64,000 bases of DNA from Stutzerimonas stutzeri (lineage in GTDB: Bacteria > Pseudomonadota > Gammaproteobacteria > Pseudomonadales > Pseudomonadaceae), in contig DDKB01000008.1 in NCBI GenBank assembly GCA_002339675.1, positions 372,001-436,000 of the forward strand. Reading direction: 5' to 3'. Under the pieces are notes generated by a model. That model was not told where the DNA came from. It did no database searches and worked only from the letters and a program-made list of their open reading frames with translations. The translations under genes were made by a program, and so were the position numbers. Each line of letters begins with the position of its first letter. The first letter of the stretch is position 1. Shown here in pieces: positions 17,768 through 26,684 of this stretch.

Positions 17768-19210
17768 TCAACCGATGTAGGTGGTCTTCACCGTGGTGTA
17801 GAACTCCTGGGCGTAGCGCCCCTGCTCGCGCGGGCCGTAGGACGAGCCTTTACGGCCACCGAAGGGCACGTGGTAGTCCACGCCAGCGGTCGGCAGGTTG
17901 ACCATCACCATCCCGGCCTGGGAATGGCGCTTGAAGTGATTGGCATACTTCAGCGAGGTGGTGCAGATGCCGGCGGACAGGCCGAACTCGGTGTCGTTGG
18001 CCATGGCCAATGCTTCGTCGTAATCCTTGACCTTCACCACGTTGGCCACCGGGCCGAAGATTTCCTCGCGACTGATGCGCATGTCGGCGGTGCTGTCGAC
18101 GAACAGCGTCGGCGCCAGGTAGTAACCCTCGGTGCCGCAGCTCACGCGCTCGCCGCCGACAGCCAGGCGTGCGCCTTCCTGCTTGCCGATTTCGATGTAT
18201 TTCAGGTCCTGGTCCAGCTGGGCCTGGGACACCACCGGACCGACGTCCACACCCTGCTCCAGGGCCGACCCGACCTTAATCTTCTTGATGCGCTCGATCA
18301 TGGCTTCGACGAAACGGTCGTAGATGCCTTCGGTCACGATGATGCGGCTAGAAGCGGTGCAACGCTGGCCGGTCGAGTAGAACGCGCTCTGGGTAGCCAG
18401 CTCGACCGCGGTGTTGAGGTCAGCGTCATCGAGGATGATCTGCGGGTTCTTACCGCCCATCTCCAGCTGAACCTTGGCCTGACGGCCGACGCAGGTCGCC
18501 GCGATGCCGCGGCCGACGCCCACCGAACCGGTGAAGCTGACACCGTCGACGCGCTTGTCATTGACGATGGCTTCGCCCACTTCACGGCCCTTGCCCATCA
18601 CCAGGTTGAACACGCCCGCCGGGAAGCCAGCACGGGAGATGATCTCGGCGATGGCCCAGGCGCAGCCGGGGACCAGGTCGGCCGGCTTGATGACCACGCA
18701 GTTGCCGTAGGCCAGCGCCGGGGCGATCTTCCAGGCCGGGATGGCGATGGGGAAGTTCCAGGGCGTGATCAGACCGATCACGCCCAGCGGCTCGCGGGTC
18801 ACTTCGACACTGACGCCCGGGCGAACCGACTGCAGGGTCTCGCCGGCCTGGCGCAGGCATTCACCGGCGAAGTACTTGAAGATATTGCCGGCACGGGACA
18901 CTTCGCCGATCGCTTCTGGCAGCGTCTTGCCCTCTTCACGGGCCAGCAGATTACCCAGCTCTTCGCGACGCGCGAGGATTTCCAGACCGACCTTTTCCAG
19001 CGCATCGGCGCGGGCCTGGATGCCGCCAGTCGACCAGGCCGGGAAGGCCTTGCGTGCTGCAGCGATGGCGGCTTCGACTTGCGAAGCATCCGCCTGGGCG
19101 TATTCGCCGATGACGTCCGACAGGTCGGACGGATTGATGTTGGCCTGGTAGTGCTTGCCAGCTACCCACTGACCGTCGATGTAGTTGTCATAACGTTTTG
19201 CGTCTGCCAC
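17768..19210 (-). CDS. 2-oxoglutarate semialdehyde dehydrogenase (2,5-dioxovalerate dehydrogenase)
   Basis: A 480-residue aldehyde dehydrogenase begins with GTG at 19208-19210 behind a strong AAGGAGA. It contains TPWNFPIAIP, the glycine motif FTGSVGVGRGIA, ELGGKNPQ with the general-base Glu and GQRCTASSR with the catalytic Cys. The sequence and its place between kdgD and gudD identify the last step of the oxidative aldarate pathway, 2-oxoglutarate semialdehyde to 2-oxoglutarate. It probably shares a transcript with kdgD, 97 bases upstream, and possibly with gudD and garD downstream. Confidence 0.92.
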   Translation of the reverse strand: MADAKRYDNYIDGQWVAGKHYQANINPSDLSDVIGEYAQADASQVEAAIAAARKAFPAWSTGGIQARADALEKVGLEILARREELGNLLAREEGKTLPEAIGEVSRAGNIFKYFAGECLRQAGETLQSVRPGVSVEVTREPLGVIGLITPWNFPIAIPAWKIAPALAYGNCVVIKPADLVPGCAWAIAEIISRAGFPAGVFNLVMGKGREVGEAIVNDKRVDGVSFTGSVGVGRGIAATCVGRQAKVQLEMGGKNPQIILDDADLNTAVELATQSAFYSTGQRCTASSRIIVTEGIYDRFVEAMIERIKKIKVGSALEQGVDVGPVVSQAQLDQDLKYIEIGKQEGARLAVGGERVSCGTEGYYLAPTLFVDSTADMRISREEIFGPVANVVKVKDYDEALAMANDTEFGLSAGICTTSLKYANHFKRHSQAGMVMVNLPTAGVDYHVPFGGRKGSSYGPREQGRYAQEFYTTVKTTYIG

Positions 19211-19307
19211 GGAATGCTCTCCTTCATGGTGACCGCCAGCCGGGCCGCGCGTGAGGCGGCGTCCCGCATGGACTGGCGGTGGGGGCGAATGATGGATCGG
19301 CTTGCCG

Positions 19308-20219
19308 TTACTGCGCGCCCTGCTTGTGGATCAGTGCGGCGAGCGATTCGTACTCGTCCGGCAGCAGATCGGTCAGCGGTGCGCGTACCGGGCCGGCATC
19401 GTAGCCGGCGATCTTGGCACCGGCCTTGACGATGCTGACCGCGTAACCCTTGCAACGGTTGCGGATGTCGAGGTACGGCAGGAAGAAATCGTCGATGAGC
19501 TTGCCAACGGTTTCATGGTCGTCGCGGGAGATGGCCGCGTAGAAGTCCATGGCCAGCTTCGGTACGAAGTTGAACACTGCCGAGGAGTAGACCGGCACGC
19601 CCAATGCCTTGTAGGCGGCGGCGTAGACCTCGGCCGTTGGCAGCCCGCCGAGGTAGCTCAGGCGGTCGCCGAGGCGGCGGCGGATGGAGACCATCAGCTC
19701 GATATCACCGAGGCCGTCCTTGTAGCCGATCAGGTTCGGGCATCGCTCGGCCAGTTGCTCGAGCAGCGGCGCGGTCAAGCGGCAGACGTTGCGGTTGTAA
19801 ACCACCACGCCGATGTTGACCGCCTTGCACACTTCCTCGACGTGGCGCGCCACGCCTTCCTGGCTGGCTTCGGTCAGGTAGTGCGGCAGCAGCAACAGGC
19901 CCTTGGCGCCGAGGCGCTCGGCTTCCTGGGCGTAGGCGATGGCCTGGCGGGTCGGGCCACCGACACCGGCGAGGATCGGCACCTGACCAGCGCAGGTGTC
20001 CACGGCGGTCTTGATGATGTCGGGATATTCCTGGGGTGTCAGCGAGAAGAATTCGCCGGTGCCGCCGGCCGCGAACAGGGCGGTCGCGCCATACGGTGCC
20101 AGCCATTCCAGGCGCTTGATGTAGCCAGCACGGTTGAAGTCGCCCTGCTGGTCGAAATCGGTGACCGGGAAGGACAGCAGACCAGAAGAGAGGATGGCCT
20201 TCAGTTCTTGTGGGTTCAT
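19308..20219 (-). CDS. kdgD: 5-dehydro-4-deoxyglucarate dehydratase KdgD
   Basis: The start at 20219 gives 303 residues, the family size; the open frame upstream would include the promoter. It is a DHDPS/NAL-superfamily TIM barrel with LLSFPVTDFD near the start, the motif ALFAAGGTGEFFSLT, NRNVCRL, and the Schiff-base Lys in LIGYKDGLGD. KdgD decarboxylates and dehydrates 5-keto-4-deoxyglucarate to 2-oxoglutarate semialdehyde. It is the first gene of the minus-strand set kdgD, semialdehyde dehydrogenase, gudD, garD. A GntR-type operator candidate lies 70 bases upstream. Confidence 0.94.
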   Translation of the reverse strand: MNPQELKAILSSGLLSFPVTDFDQQGDFNRAGYIKRLEWLAPYGATALFAAGGTGEFFSLTPQEYPDIIKTAVDTCAGQVPILAGVGGPTRQAIAYAQEAERLGAKGLLLLPHYLTEASQEGVARHVEEVCKAVNIGVVVYNRNVCRLTAPLLEQLAERCPNLIGYKDGLGDIELMVSIRRRLGDRLSYLGGLPTAEVYAAAYKALGVPVYSSAVFNFVPKLAMDFYAAISRDDHETVGKLIDDFFLPYLDIRNRCKGYAVSIVKAGAKIAGYDAGPVRAPLTDLLPDEYESLAALIHKQGAQ

Positions 20220-20288
20220 TGTTTGAGCATCCTGTGAAGCGATCGGGATCGGTAGATAACGAGGTAAAGGGCCGAGGCCTTGAGATAC

Positions 20289-20301
20289 GTTATCGTACAA
20301 C
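20289..20301. promoter_or_regulatory. Candidate GntR operator upstream of kdgD
   Basis: GTTATCGTACAAC at 20289-20301 is identical over 13 bases to the motif upstream of the GntR regulator gene (35859-35871, other strand). On the minus strand it follows a weak -10-like CATACT by five bases, so it should overlap the kdgD transcription start. The remaining divergent space up to 20498 shows no gene. Confidence 0.6.
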
Positions 20302-20498
20302 CTTGAGTATGGCTACTGCTTTGTACGGAATTTTCCGCTTACCAGCGGATCGCCGCCGGCCGGGACGATCGGCGTTTAAACGGCGGACTGGATAAGCTCC
20401 AACCGCTGTTTCTGCTCCACCTGCACGAAATTTTAGCGGACAGGAAACCGACCAACTGACCGATCAGTCACAGGGGCGATTTATATTGTTGCAGCGGT

Positions 20499-20556
20499 TT
20501 GACATTGCCCCGCTGCACTGTTAAAAAATCGCTCAAGTCATATGACAACGTATGAC
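20499..20556 (+). promoter_or_regulatory. Promoter and operator for the gudD2-tctCBA operon
   Basis: TTGACA at 20499-20504 is followed after 17 bases by TAAAAA at 20522-20527. The 20-base element GTCATATGACAACGTATGAC at 20537-20556 begins about where transcription would start. The same layout and the same GTCAT-N2-GACAAC-N2-ATGAC element occur before udh. A repressor there would block initiation. The 274-base leader from here to the gudD2 start holds no gene I can support. Confidence 0.62.
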
Positions 20557-20830
20557 ACAAAAACAACCAGAGCCCAAACAGCCATGCCCTATTCCGCCGC
20601 CTGCCGCGCCTTGCGCGCCGCATCGATGCGCTCCCGTCCAGCCACCACTGCCGTGGTCGTTTCCATGCCAGTTGCCCCCGTATCGCCCTGTCTCCGCCTG
20701 CCCGGCAAGCGCGCCGTGATTGTCGCCTTGCTTCGGCGTCCGGTCGACGGGCCGACGGCCGCCTGCGCCCAGGCATCTTGCTCGCCGCACTGAACCACGC
20801 TCACGACAATAACCAGGAGCCTGCTTACCG

Positions 20831-22225
20831 ATGTCCGATTCGATCCCCGCCACCCCAGTCGCTACCCGGATGCAGGTCATCCCGGTGGCTGGCTACGACA
20901 GCATGCTGCTCAACCTGTGCGGGGCTCATGCGCCCTGCTTCACCCGCAACCTGGTGTTGCTCGAAGACAGCGCCGGACGCACCGGCATGGGGGAAGTGCC
21001 CGGTGGCGAGGGCATCCGCCAGGCGCTCGAGCGCACCAAGGGGCTAGTCGTCGGGCAACCCATCGGCCGTTACAACCGGGTGCTGAACAGGCTGCGGCAG
21101 GCGATTGCCGGCGGCTCGGCCAAGGGTCCGCAGTCTACGCAGCATGAGGTCACCTCCGAAGCCGAAGCGGCCGTGCTCAAGCAGCCGCACGAGATCAACC
21201 TGCGTCTGGACAATGTCATCACGGCGGTCGAAGCCGCCCTCCTCGATCTGCTCGGCCAGCATCTCCAGGTGCCGGTTGCCGAGCTGCTCGGCAGCGGCCA
21301 GCAGCGCGACAGCGTGCCAATGCTCGCTTACCTCTTTTATATAGGTGACCGCACGCGTACCGACCTGCCCTACCTCGCCGGTACGGGTTCGAGCGATGAC
21401 TGGTATCACCTGCGTCATCAGCCGGCCGTCACGCCCGAGGCCATCGTGCGTCTGGCCGTGGCCGCGACCGCGCGCTACGGCTTCAAGGACTTCAAGCTCA
21501 AGGGCGGCGTGATGCGCGGCCATGATGAGATGCAAGCCGTCGCCGGCATCAAGGCGCGTTTTCCGGATTCACGCGTCACGCTGGACCCCAACGGAGCCTG
21601 GTCACTCGCCGAGGCCATCGAACTGTGTCGCGGTCAAGGCCACATCCTGTCCTACGCCGAGGACCCCTGCGGCCCGGAAAACGGCTACTCCGGTCGCGAG
21701 ATCATGGCCGAGTTCAAGCGCGCCACCGGCATTCCCACCGCCACCAACATGGTCGCGACCGACTGGCGGCAGATGGGCCACTCGCTGCGTCTGGAAGCCG
21801 TCGACATCCCGCTGGCCGATCCGCACTTCTGGACCATGCAGGGCTCGGTGCGCCTTGCGCAGATGTGCGAACAGTTCGGCCTGACCTGGGGCTCGCATTC
21901 GAACAATCATTTCGACGTATCGCTGGCGATGTTCACGCACGCCGCTGCCGCCGCGCCGGGCACCATCACCGCCATCGATACCCACTGGATCTGGCAGGAG
22001 GGCCAGGAGTGCCTGACTCGCGAGCCGCTGCAGATCGTCGGCGGTGCGGTCCAGGTGCCGGATAAGCCGGGCCTCGGTATCGAACCGGACATGGACCGGA
22101 TCATGGCCGCCCACGCGCTGTACCAGCAGGTCGCCGCAGGCGCTCGCGATGACGCCATGGCCATGCAGTACCTGGTGCCCGGCTGGCGATACGACCCCAA
22201 GCGCCCGAGCCTGGGGCGCGACTGA
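20831..22225 (+). CDS. Second glucarate dehydratase family protein (GudD paralogue)
   Basis: This 464-residue enolase-superfamily protein is closely similar to the gudD product at 16306-17649. It keeps FKDFKLKGG, VTLDPNGAWS, YAEDPCGPENG and WGSHSNNHFDVS, so it should be catalytically competent. It carries an insertion of about 17 residues near position 90-110 (SAKGPQSTQ region) that the first copy lacks. It may correspond to GudX-like paralogues or to a second glucarate/idarate dehydratase. It heads an operon with the tctCBA transporter genes, so substrate entering by that transporter may be its target. Confidence 0.85.
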   Translation: MSDSIPATPVATRMQVIPVAGYDSMLLNLCGAHAPCFTRNLVLLEDSAGRTGMGEVPGGEGIRQALERTKGLVVGQPIGRYNRVLNRLRQAIAGGSAKGPQSTQHEVTSEAEAAVLKQPHEINLRLDNVITAVEAALLDLLGQHLQVPVAELLGSGQQRDSVPMLAYLFYIGDRTRTDLPYLAGTGSSDDWYHLRHQPAVTPEAIVRLAVAATARYGFKDFKLKGGVMRGHDEMQAVAGIKARFPDSRVTLDPNGAWSLAEAIELCRGQGHILSYAEDPCGPENGYSGREIMAEFKRATGIPTATNMVATDWRQMGHSLRLEAVDIPLADPHFWTMQGSVRLAQMCEQFGLTWGSHSNNHFDVSLAMFTHAAAAAPGTITAIDTHWIWQEGQECLTREPLQIVGGAVQVPDKPGLGIEPDMDRIMAAHALYQQVAAGARDDAMAMQYLVPGWRYDPKRPSLGRD

Positions 22226-22298
22226 CCTGAGCGACACCCGCAACCGAAACCAAGAAGAGAAACGAAGCGCCGCAACCCCACCACCGGAGAGACAAACA

Positions 22299-23267
22299 AT
22301 GAAAAAAACCATCAGCGCCTCCCTTGTTTCCGCCGTCCTGGCCACCGCCGTCAGTGGTGCCTATGCCGCCGAGACCGACTGGCCAACCCGCCCTGTACAA
22401 GTCGTGGTCATCGCCAACGCCGGCGGCGACACCGACTTCAACGCCCGCACCATGGCCAAGTACTTCACCAAGCTCACCGGCAAGGCCATGGTCATCACCA
22501 ACGTCGCCGGCGGGGGCGGCACCCTGGCGGCCGAGCAGGTCAAACAGGCCGAACCGGACGGCAATACCATTCTCTTCACCCACACTGGGCAACTGATCGT
22601 CAACGAAGTGGCCGGTCTGACCGAAGACAGCCTGGACGCCTTCGATATCTGCTGCATCGCCGGCGTCGACAAAGGCACCGTGTTCGTCGCATCCAAGAGC
22701 TCGGGGCTGAAATCGCTCGAAGACCTGATCTCCAAGTCCAAGGCTGAGCCGAGCAGCGTGACCTATGGCACCGAAATGGGCAGCTACTCGCACCTGCAGG
22801 GCCTGATGTTCGAAGGCCTGACCGACACCAAGCTGAAGATGGTCGACGCCGGGACCGTGTCCGAAAAGGTCGTCGCCCTGCTGGGTGATCGCATCGACCT
22901 GGCTGCGATCAGCTACGGCTCGGTCCAGGACTACGTGAAGAGCGGTGACATGGTCGCGCTGGGCCAACCCAACGAAGAGCGCAACCCGCTGCTCGGCGAC
23001 GTGCCGACGTTCAAGGAGCAAGGTGTCGACTTCGTGATGGAAAAGCCCTACGTGGTCGCGTTCCCGGACGGCACCGACCCGGCCATCATCGACAAGATGG
23101 CGGGTATCGTGAAAAAGATCACCGAGATGCCGGAATACGAAGAGGAGCTGCGCAAGACCTTCAAGCAGCCGGTCAGCTATTTCGGCACCAACCAGTCGAT
23201 CGACCGCCTGAAGAACACCCGCGAAAATTTCATGAAGCACAAGGATGAACTGCGCCAGAGCAAGTAA
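22299..23267 (+). CDS. tctC: Tripartite tricarboxylate transporter substrate-binding protein (Bug/TctC family)
   Basis: The ATG at 22299 is preceded by GGAGAG, and the 322-residue product opens with a 24-residue signal peptide ending AYA-AET. The mature start DWPTRPVQVVVIANAGGDTDF has the family pattern, with the Asp that contacts the substrate carboxylate. The protein binds a carboxylated solute in the periplasm for the TctA/TctB permease. Position after the glucarate dehydratase paralogue gene suggests an aldarate or related acid as substrate, which is inference. Confidence 0.9.
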   Translation: MKKTISASLVSAVLATAVSGAYAAETDWPTRPVQVVVIANAGGDTDFNARTMAKYFTKLTGKAMVITNVAGGGGTLAAEQVKQAEPDGNTILFTHTGQLIVNEVAGLTEDSLDAFDICCIAGVDKGTVFVASKSSGLKSLEDLISKSKAEPSSVTYGTEMGSYSHLQGLMFEGLTDTKLKMVDAGTVSEKVVALLGDRIDLAAISYGSVQDYVKSGDMVALGQPNEERNPLLGDVPTFKEQGVDFVMEKPYVVAFPDGTDPAIIDKMAGIVKKITEMPEYEEELRKTFKQPVSYFGTNQSIDRLKNTRENFMKHKDELRQSK

Positions 23268-23336
23268 GCGCTGCGACACGATGCCGGGCGTCGCCGCTGC
23301 GCCCGGCAGACTCTCCTCCGAACCGAGTACCGACCC

Positions 23337-23825
23337 ATGGATACCTACAAGAGAAAGGAGTTACTGGTCGGAGCCCTGATGCTGGGCGCCGGCCTGTTCT
23401 ACCTGTTCCTGACCATCAACCTTCCGCGCAAAGGCTTCATTGACGCATCGACGGTGCCCTATGTGCTGTCCGTCGGGCTCTGCCTGCTGGGCTTCCTGCA
23501 ACTGATTACCGCAACCCGCGCATCCCAGCCCGCCGCCGACCTGGACGAGGAAACCGATCCCACAGCCGGAACAGCGCCCGACTACCCCACCGTTTTCAAG
23601 ACACTGGGCCTGATTGCCGTCTATGTCGCGCTGCTGGAAAAGGTTGGGTTCCCCATCATGACGGCGCTGTATCTCTACCTGCAGTTCATCGTCATCACCC
23701 CGCGCGAGCAAAAGGTCAGGCATGGCCTCTACGTCGTCATCGCCTTGATCTCGTCCGCGGCGATTTTCTACCTCTTCCGGCAGGGCTTCGATCTGATGCT
23801 CCCGACCGGTTTCCTCAACATCTAG
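23337..23825 (+). CDS. tctB: Tripartite tricarboxylate transporter small membrane subunit TctB
   Basis: The 162-residue protein has four predicted membrane segments (near residues 10-28, 40-56, 82-110 and 128-150) and a polar loop near 60-78, the TctB layout. It lies between tctC and tctA, ten bases before the tctA start, and should form the permease with TctA in the inner membrane. Confidence 0.85.
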   Translation: MDTYKRKELLVGALMLGAGLFYLFLTINLPRKGFIDASTVPYVLSVGLCLLGFLQLITATRASQPAADLDEETDPTAGTAPDYPTVFKTLGLIAVYVALLEKVGFPIMTALYLYLQFIVITPREQKVRHGLYVVIALISSAAIFYLFRQGFDLMLPTGFLNI

Positions 23826-23834
23826 GAGACGGCC

Positions 23835-25355
23835 ATGATCGATCTACTGCAGGCCGGCTTCGGCGCGGTGTTCTCCCCGTACATCTTCATACTGATTACC
23901 CTCGGCGTGGCCGTGGGCATCGTCTTCGGCGCGGTGCCCGGGCTGTCGGCGACCATGGCGATCGCCCTGTGCCTGCCGCTGACTTACACCATGGGCCCGG
24001 CCGCCGGCCTGTCGCTGCTGGTGGCGCTGTTCATTGGCGCGACCTCGGGCGGCCTGATTTCGGCCATCCTCTTGAAGATCCCCGGCACGCCCGCCTCCAT
24101 CGCCACCACCTTCGACGGCGGTCCGATGATGGAAAAAGGCGAAGGCATGAAGGCCCTTGGCATCGGTGTGGTGTTTTCCTTCATCGGCACGGTATTCAGC
24201 ATCGTCGCGCTGATGTCCATTGCGCCGTCGCTGGCCAAGGTGGCCCTGCGCTTCGGGCCGCACGAATACTTTTCCATCGCGATCTTCTCGCTGACCCTGA
24301 TCGCCACGCTGTCCACCGGCTCGCTGCTCAAGGGCATCTACGCCGGCACCCTGGGCTTCGCTTTTTCCACCGTGGGCATCGCACCGGTGGACGCGATCCG
24401 TCGCTTCACCTTCGATTCGCCGAACCTCAACGGCGGGTTCGCCATGCTGACCGTGATGATCGGCATGTTCGCCGTTGCCGAGGTGATCAAGATCGCCGAG
24501 ACCGGCCGTTCGGCGCACAAGAGCAAGATCGCCTCGGTGAGCATGAAGGGAGTCAAGGGGTTCGGCTTTTCGATGAAGGAATTTTTCGGGCAGCTGCCGA
24601 ACGCCTTCCGCTCCTCGCTGATCGGCATCGGCATCGGCATCCTGCCGGGCATCGGCGCCGGCACTTCGAACATCGTCTCCTACATCATCGCCAAGAAGCG
24701 TTCCAAGCACCCCGAGCAGTTTGGCAAGGGCGCGATCGAGGGCGTGGTCGCCAGTGAAACGGCGAACAACGCCGGCATTGGCAGCGCGATGATCCCGCTG
24801 ATGACGCTGGGCATTCCCGGTGACACCGTAACCGCCATCCTGCTCGGCGGCTTCATGATCCATGGCATTCAACCCGGGCCGCTACTGTTCATCAGCCAGG
24901 GTGCGCTGGTCTACACCATCTTCGCCGCGCTGATCCTGGCCTCGGTGATGATGCTGGTGCTGGAGTTCTACGGCCTGCGCATGTTCATCAAGCTATTGGC
25001 GGTGCCCAAGCACATCCTGCTGCCGATTATCCTCGTGCTGTGTGTGGTAGGTGCGTTCGGCCTCAGCAGCCGCGTGTTCGATGTCTGGACCATTCTGCTG
25101 TTCGGCCTCATCGGATACGGCTTCGCCAAGGGTGGCATGCCTGCCGCGCCATTCATTATCGGCTTCATCCTTGGGCCGATGGCCGAGACCAACCTGCGCC
25201 GCGGCCTAATGCTGTCGGACGGTCACTTCATGGGATTTCTCACCAACCCCATTTCGGCTGCGTTTCTGGCCCTGGCCGCGGCCTCCGTGCTCTGGCACCT
25301 GGTCGGCGCGCTGCGCGGGCGCAAGGCCGAAGCGGCCAAGCTGCAAAGTACCTGA
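23835..25355 (+). CDS. tctA: Tripartite tricarboxylate transporter large permease TctA
   Basis: The product of 506 residues has about eleven to twelve hydrophobic segments and the two TctA repeats. The signature GAVPGLSATMAIALCLPLTY near residue 33 is mirrored by LPGIGAGTSNIVSY in the second half, together with TLGIPGDTVTAILLGG. GGAGA precedes its ATG. It is the transport channel subunit driven by ion gradients. It ends the gudD2-tctCBA operon and is followed by a strong hairpin. Confidence 0.92.
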   Translation: MIDLLQAGFGAVFSPYIFILITLGVAVGIVFGAVPGLSATMAIALCLPLTYTMGPAAGLSLLVALFIGATSGGLISAILLKIPGTPASIATTFDGGPMMEKGEGMKALGIGVVFSFIGTVFSIVALMSIAPSLAKVALRFGPHEYFSIAIFSLTLIATLSTGSLLKGIYAGTLGFAFSTVGIAPVDAIRRFTFDSPNLNGGFAMLTVMIGMFAVAEVIKIAETGRSAHKSKIASVSMKGVKGFGFSMKEFFGQLPNAFRSSLIGIGIGILPGIGAGTSNIVSYIIAKKRSKHPEQFGKGAIEGVVASETANNAGIGSAMIPLMTLGIPGDTVTAILLGGFMIHGIQPGPLLFISQGALVYTIFAALILASVMMLVLEFYGLRMFIKLLAVPKHILLPIILVLCVVGAFGLSSRVFDVWTILLFGLIGYGFAKGGMPAAPFIIGFILGPMAETNLRRGLMLSDGHFMGFLTNPISAAFLALAAASVLWHLVGALRGRKAEAAKLQST

Positions 25356-25359
25356 CCGC

Positions 25360-25390
25360 CACCGGCGCGCTGTCCACGGGCGCGCCGGTG
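25360..25390. terminator. Hairpin between convergent tctA and talarate dehydratase genes
   Basis: CACCGGCGCGC at 25360-25370 pairs with GCGCGCCGGTG at 25380-25390 across a nine-base loop. It lies between two convergent genes. No T-run follows on either strand, so it may be a weak bidirectional terminator or a transcript-protecting hairpin. Confidence 0.5.
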
Positions 25391-25439
25391 AGTCGCTGCG
25401 GATCGGCGTCGGTCGGCGGCATTACGCACCGGCGCGCGG

Positions 25440-26579
25440 TCAAGCATGCCGGCCAAAGGTACTCCGGGCGAGCGTCCAGTCCTCAACCCGCTCGTGCAGG
25501 CTCAGGCCGAGTCCAAGCCGGTCCGGCACGACCATGCAGCCGTCGCGCATGGCCAAACGCTCGTTGAACAGAGGCTCCAGCCAATCGAAATGCTCGACCC
25601 AGCTGCCATGGGCGTAGGTAGCCGCCAGGTGAATGTGAATCTCCATGACAAAGTGCGGTGCCATGACCATGCCACGCCGTTCGGCTGCTTGAGCCACCTG
25701 CAGAAACGGTGTGATACCGCCCAGCCGCGGTGCGTCGTGCATGATCACGTCGACCGCGCCGCCCTCGATATAGTCCAGCGCCTCGGTAGCGCTCGTCAGC
25801 ATCTCTCCGCTGCCAATCGGCGTGTCCAGCTGCGCAGCCAGGGCGGCATGCCCGGCGAGGTCGTGGGCGTCCAGCGGCTCTTCGATCCAGGTCAGCTGGT
25901 ATTGCTCGAGCATGCGCCCCACGCGCAGCGCGGTGACCCGATCCCATTGCTGGTTGGCATCGACCATCAGCGGAACTGCGTCGCCCAGCTGCCTGCGCAG
26001 GGCTTCCACCCGGCGCAGATCCAGCCGGTAGTCCGGCTGTCCGATCTTGAGCTTGATGCCGCCGATGCCCTGCTCGCGAGCCGCGGTCGCCTTGTCGATC
26101 ACTTCTTCGATGGGAGCCTGCAGGTAGCCGCCGGACGTGTTGTAGCACGGCACAGCGTCGCGCCGAGCGCCGAGGAGCTTGGACAGGGGAAGCACCGCCC
26201 GCCGAGCCTTGAGGTCCCAGAGCGCCGTATCCATCGCAGCGATAGCCTGCGCCGCCACCCCGCCTCGACCAACCGATGCGCTTGCCCAGATGAGTTTGCT
26301 CCAGAGCCGTGCGATGTCGTTGGGGTCCTCACCAATCAGCAGCGGAGCAAGCTCGCAGGCATGGGCGTATTGGGCCGGGCCTCCGGTACGCAGGCTGTAG
26401 CTGAAACCCAACCCCCGATTGCCGTCACGGGTCTCGATATCGGCAAACAGCAGGCTGACCGCCTCGAGCGGAGTCTGCCGGCCGGTCAGTACCTTGGCAT
26501 CGCTGACGGGCCTGTGCAGGGGAAGCTCCACGGAGCGCAAATCGATGCGGGCGATGCGGTCTGTTCGATAAAGCGTCAT
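25440..26579 (-). CDS. L-talarate/galactarate dehydratase family protein, copy 1 (mandelate racemase subgroup)
   Basis: The start at 26579 gives 379 residues; a longer frame is possible. The N-terminal cap includes PVSDAKVLTGRQTPLEAV and the 20s loop GFSYSLRTGG. The barrel has GIGGIKLKIGQPD with the KxK Lys pair, VDANQQWD and WIEEPLDAHD for metal binding, and APHFVMEIHIHL with the His. This pattern matches the TalrD/GalrD group of Salmonella rather than mandelate racemase itself. It would dehydrate talarate or galactarate to 5-keto-4-deoxyglucarate. It is divergent from a LysR regulator gene that is its likely controller. Confidence 0.83.
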   Translation of the reverse strand: MTLYRTDRIARIDLRSVELPLHRPVSDAKVLTGRQTPLEAVSLLFADIETRDGNRGLGFSYSLRTGGPAQYAHACELAPLLIGEDPNDIARLWSKLIWASASVGRGGVAAQAIAAMDTALWDLKARRAVLPLSKLLGARRDAVPCYNTSGGYLQAPIEEVIDKATAAREQGIGGIKLKIGQPDYRLDLRRVEALRRQLGDAVPLMVDANQQWDRVTALRVGRMLEQYQLTWIEEPLDAHDLAGHAALAAQLDTPIGSGEMLTSATEALDYIEGGAVDVIMHDAPRLGGITPFLQVAQAAERRGMVMAPHFVMEIHIHLAATYAHGSWVEHFDWLEPLFNERLAMRDGCMVVPDRLGLGLSLHERVEDWTLARSTFGRHA

Positions 26580-26684
26580 GACGGTCGCCTCAGGTTGGCC
26601 GGTGAGCAAGGGCCTGAGCATGGCGGCGCAGATTGATGTCAGTCCAATTCAAACAAGCAGCCAACTGATACGGAAAATGAATCA

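Noticed and set aside
17315..19429. A 704-codon open frame antisense to the semialdehyde dehydrogenase gene
   Set aside because: It is a codon-bias shadow of a well-supported gene on the other strand.
20542..20793. An 83-codon plus-strand frame in the kdgD-gudD2 gap
   Set aside because: It begins inside the operator, has no ribosome site and no protein-like pattern. It is better read as leader sequence.
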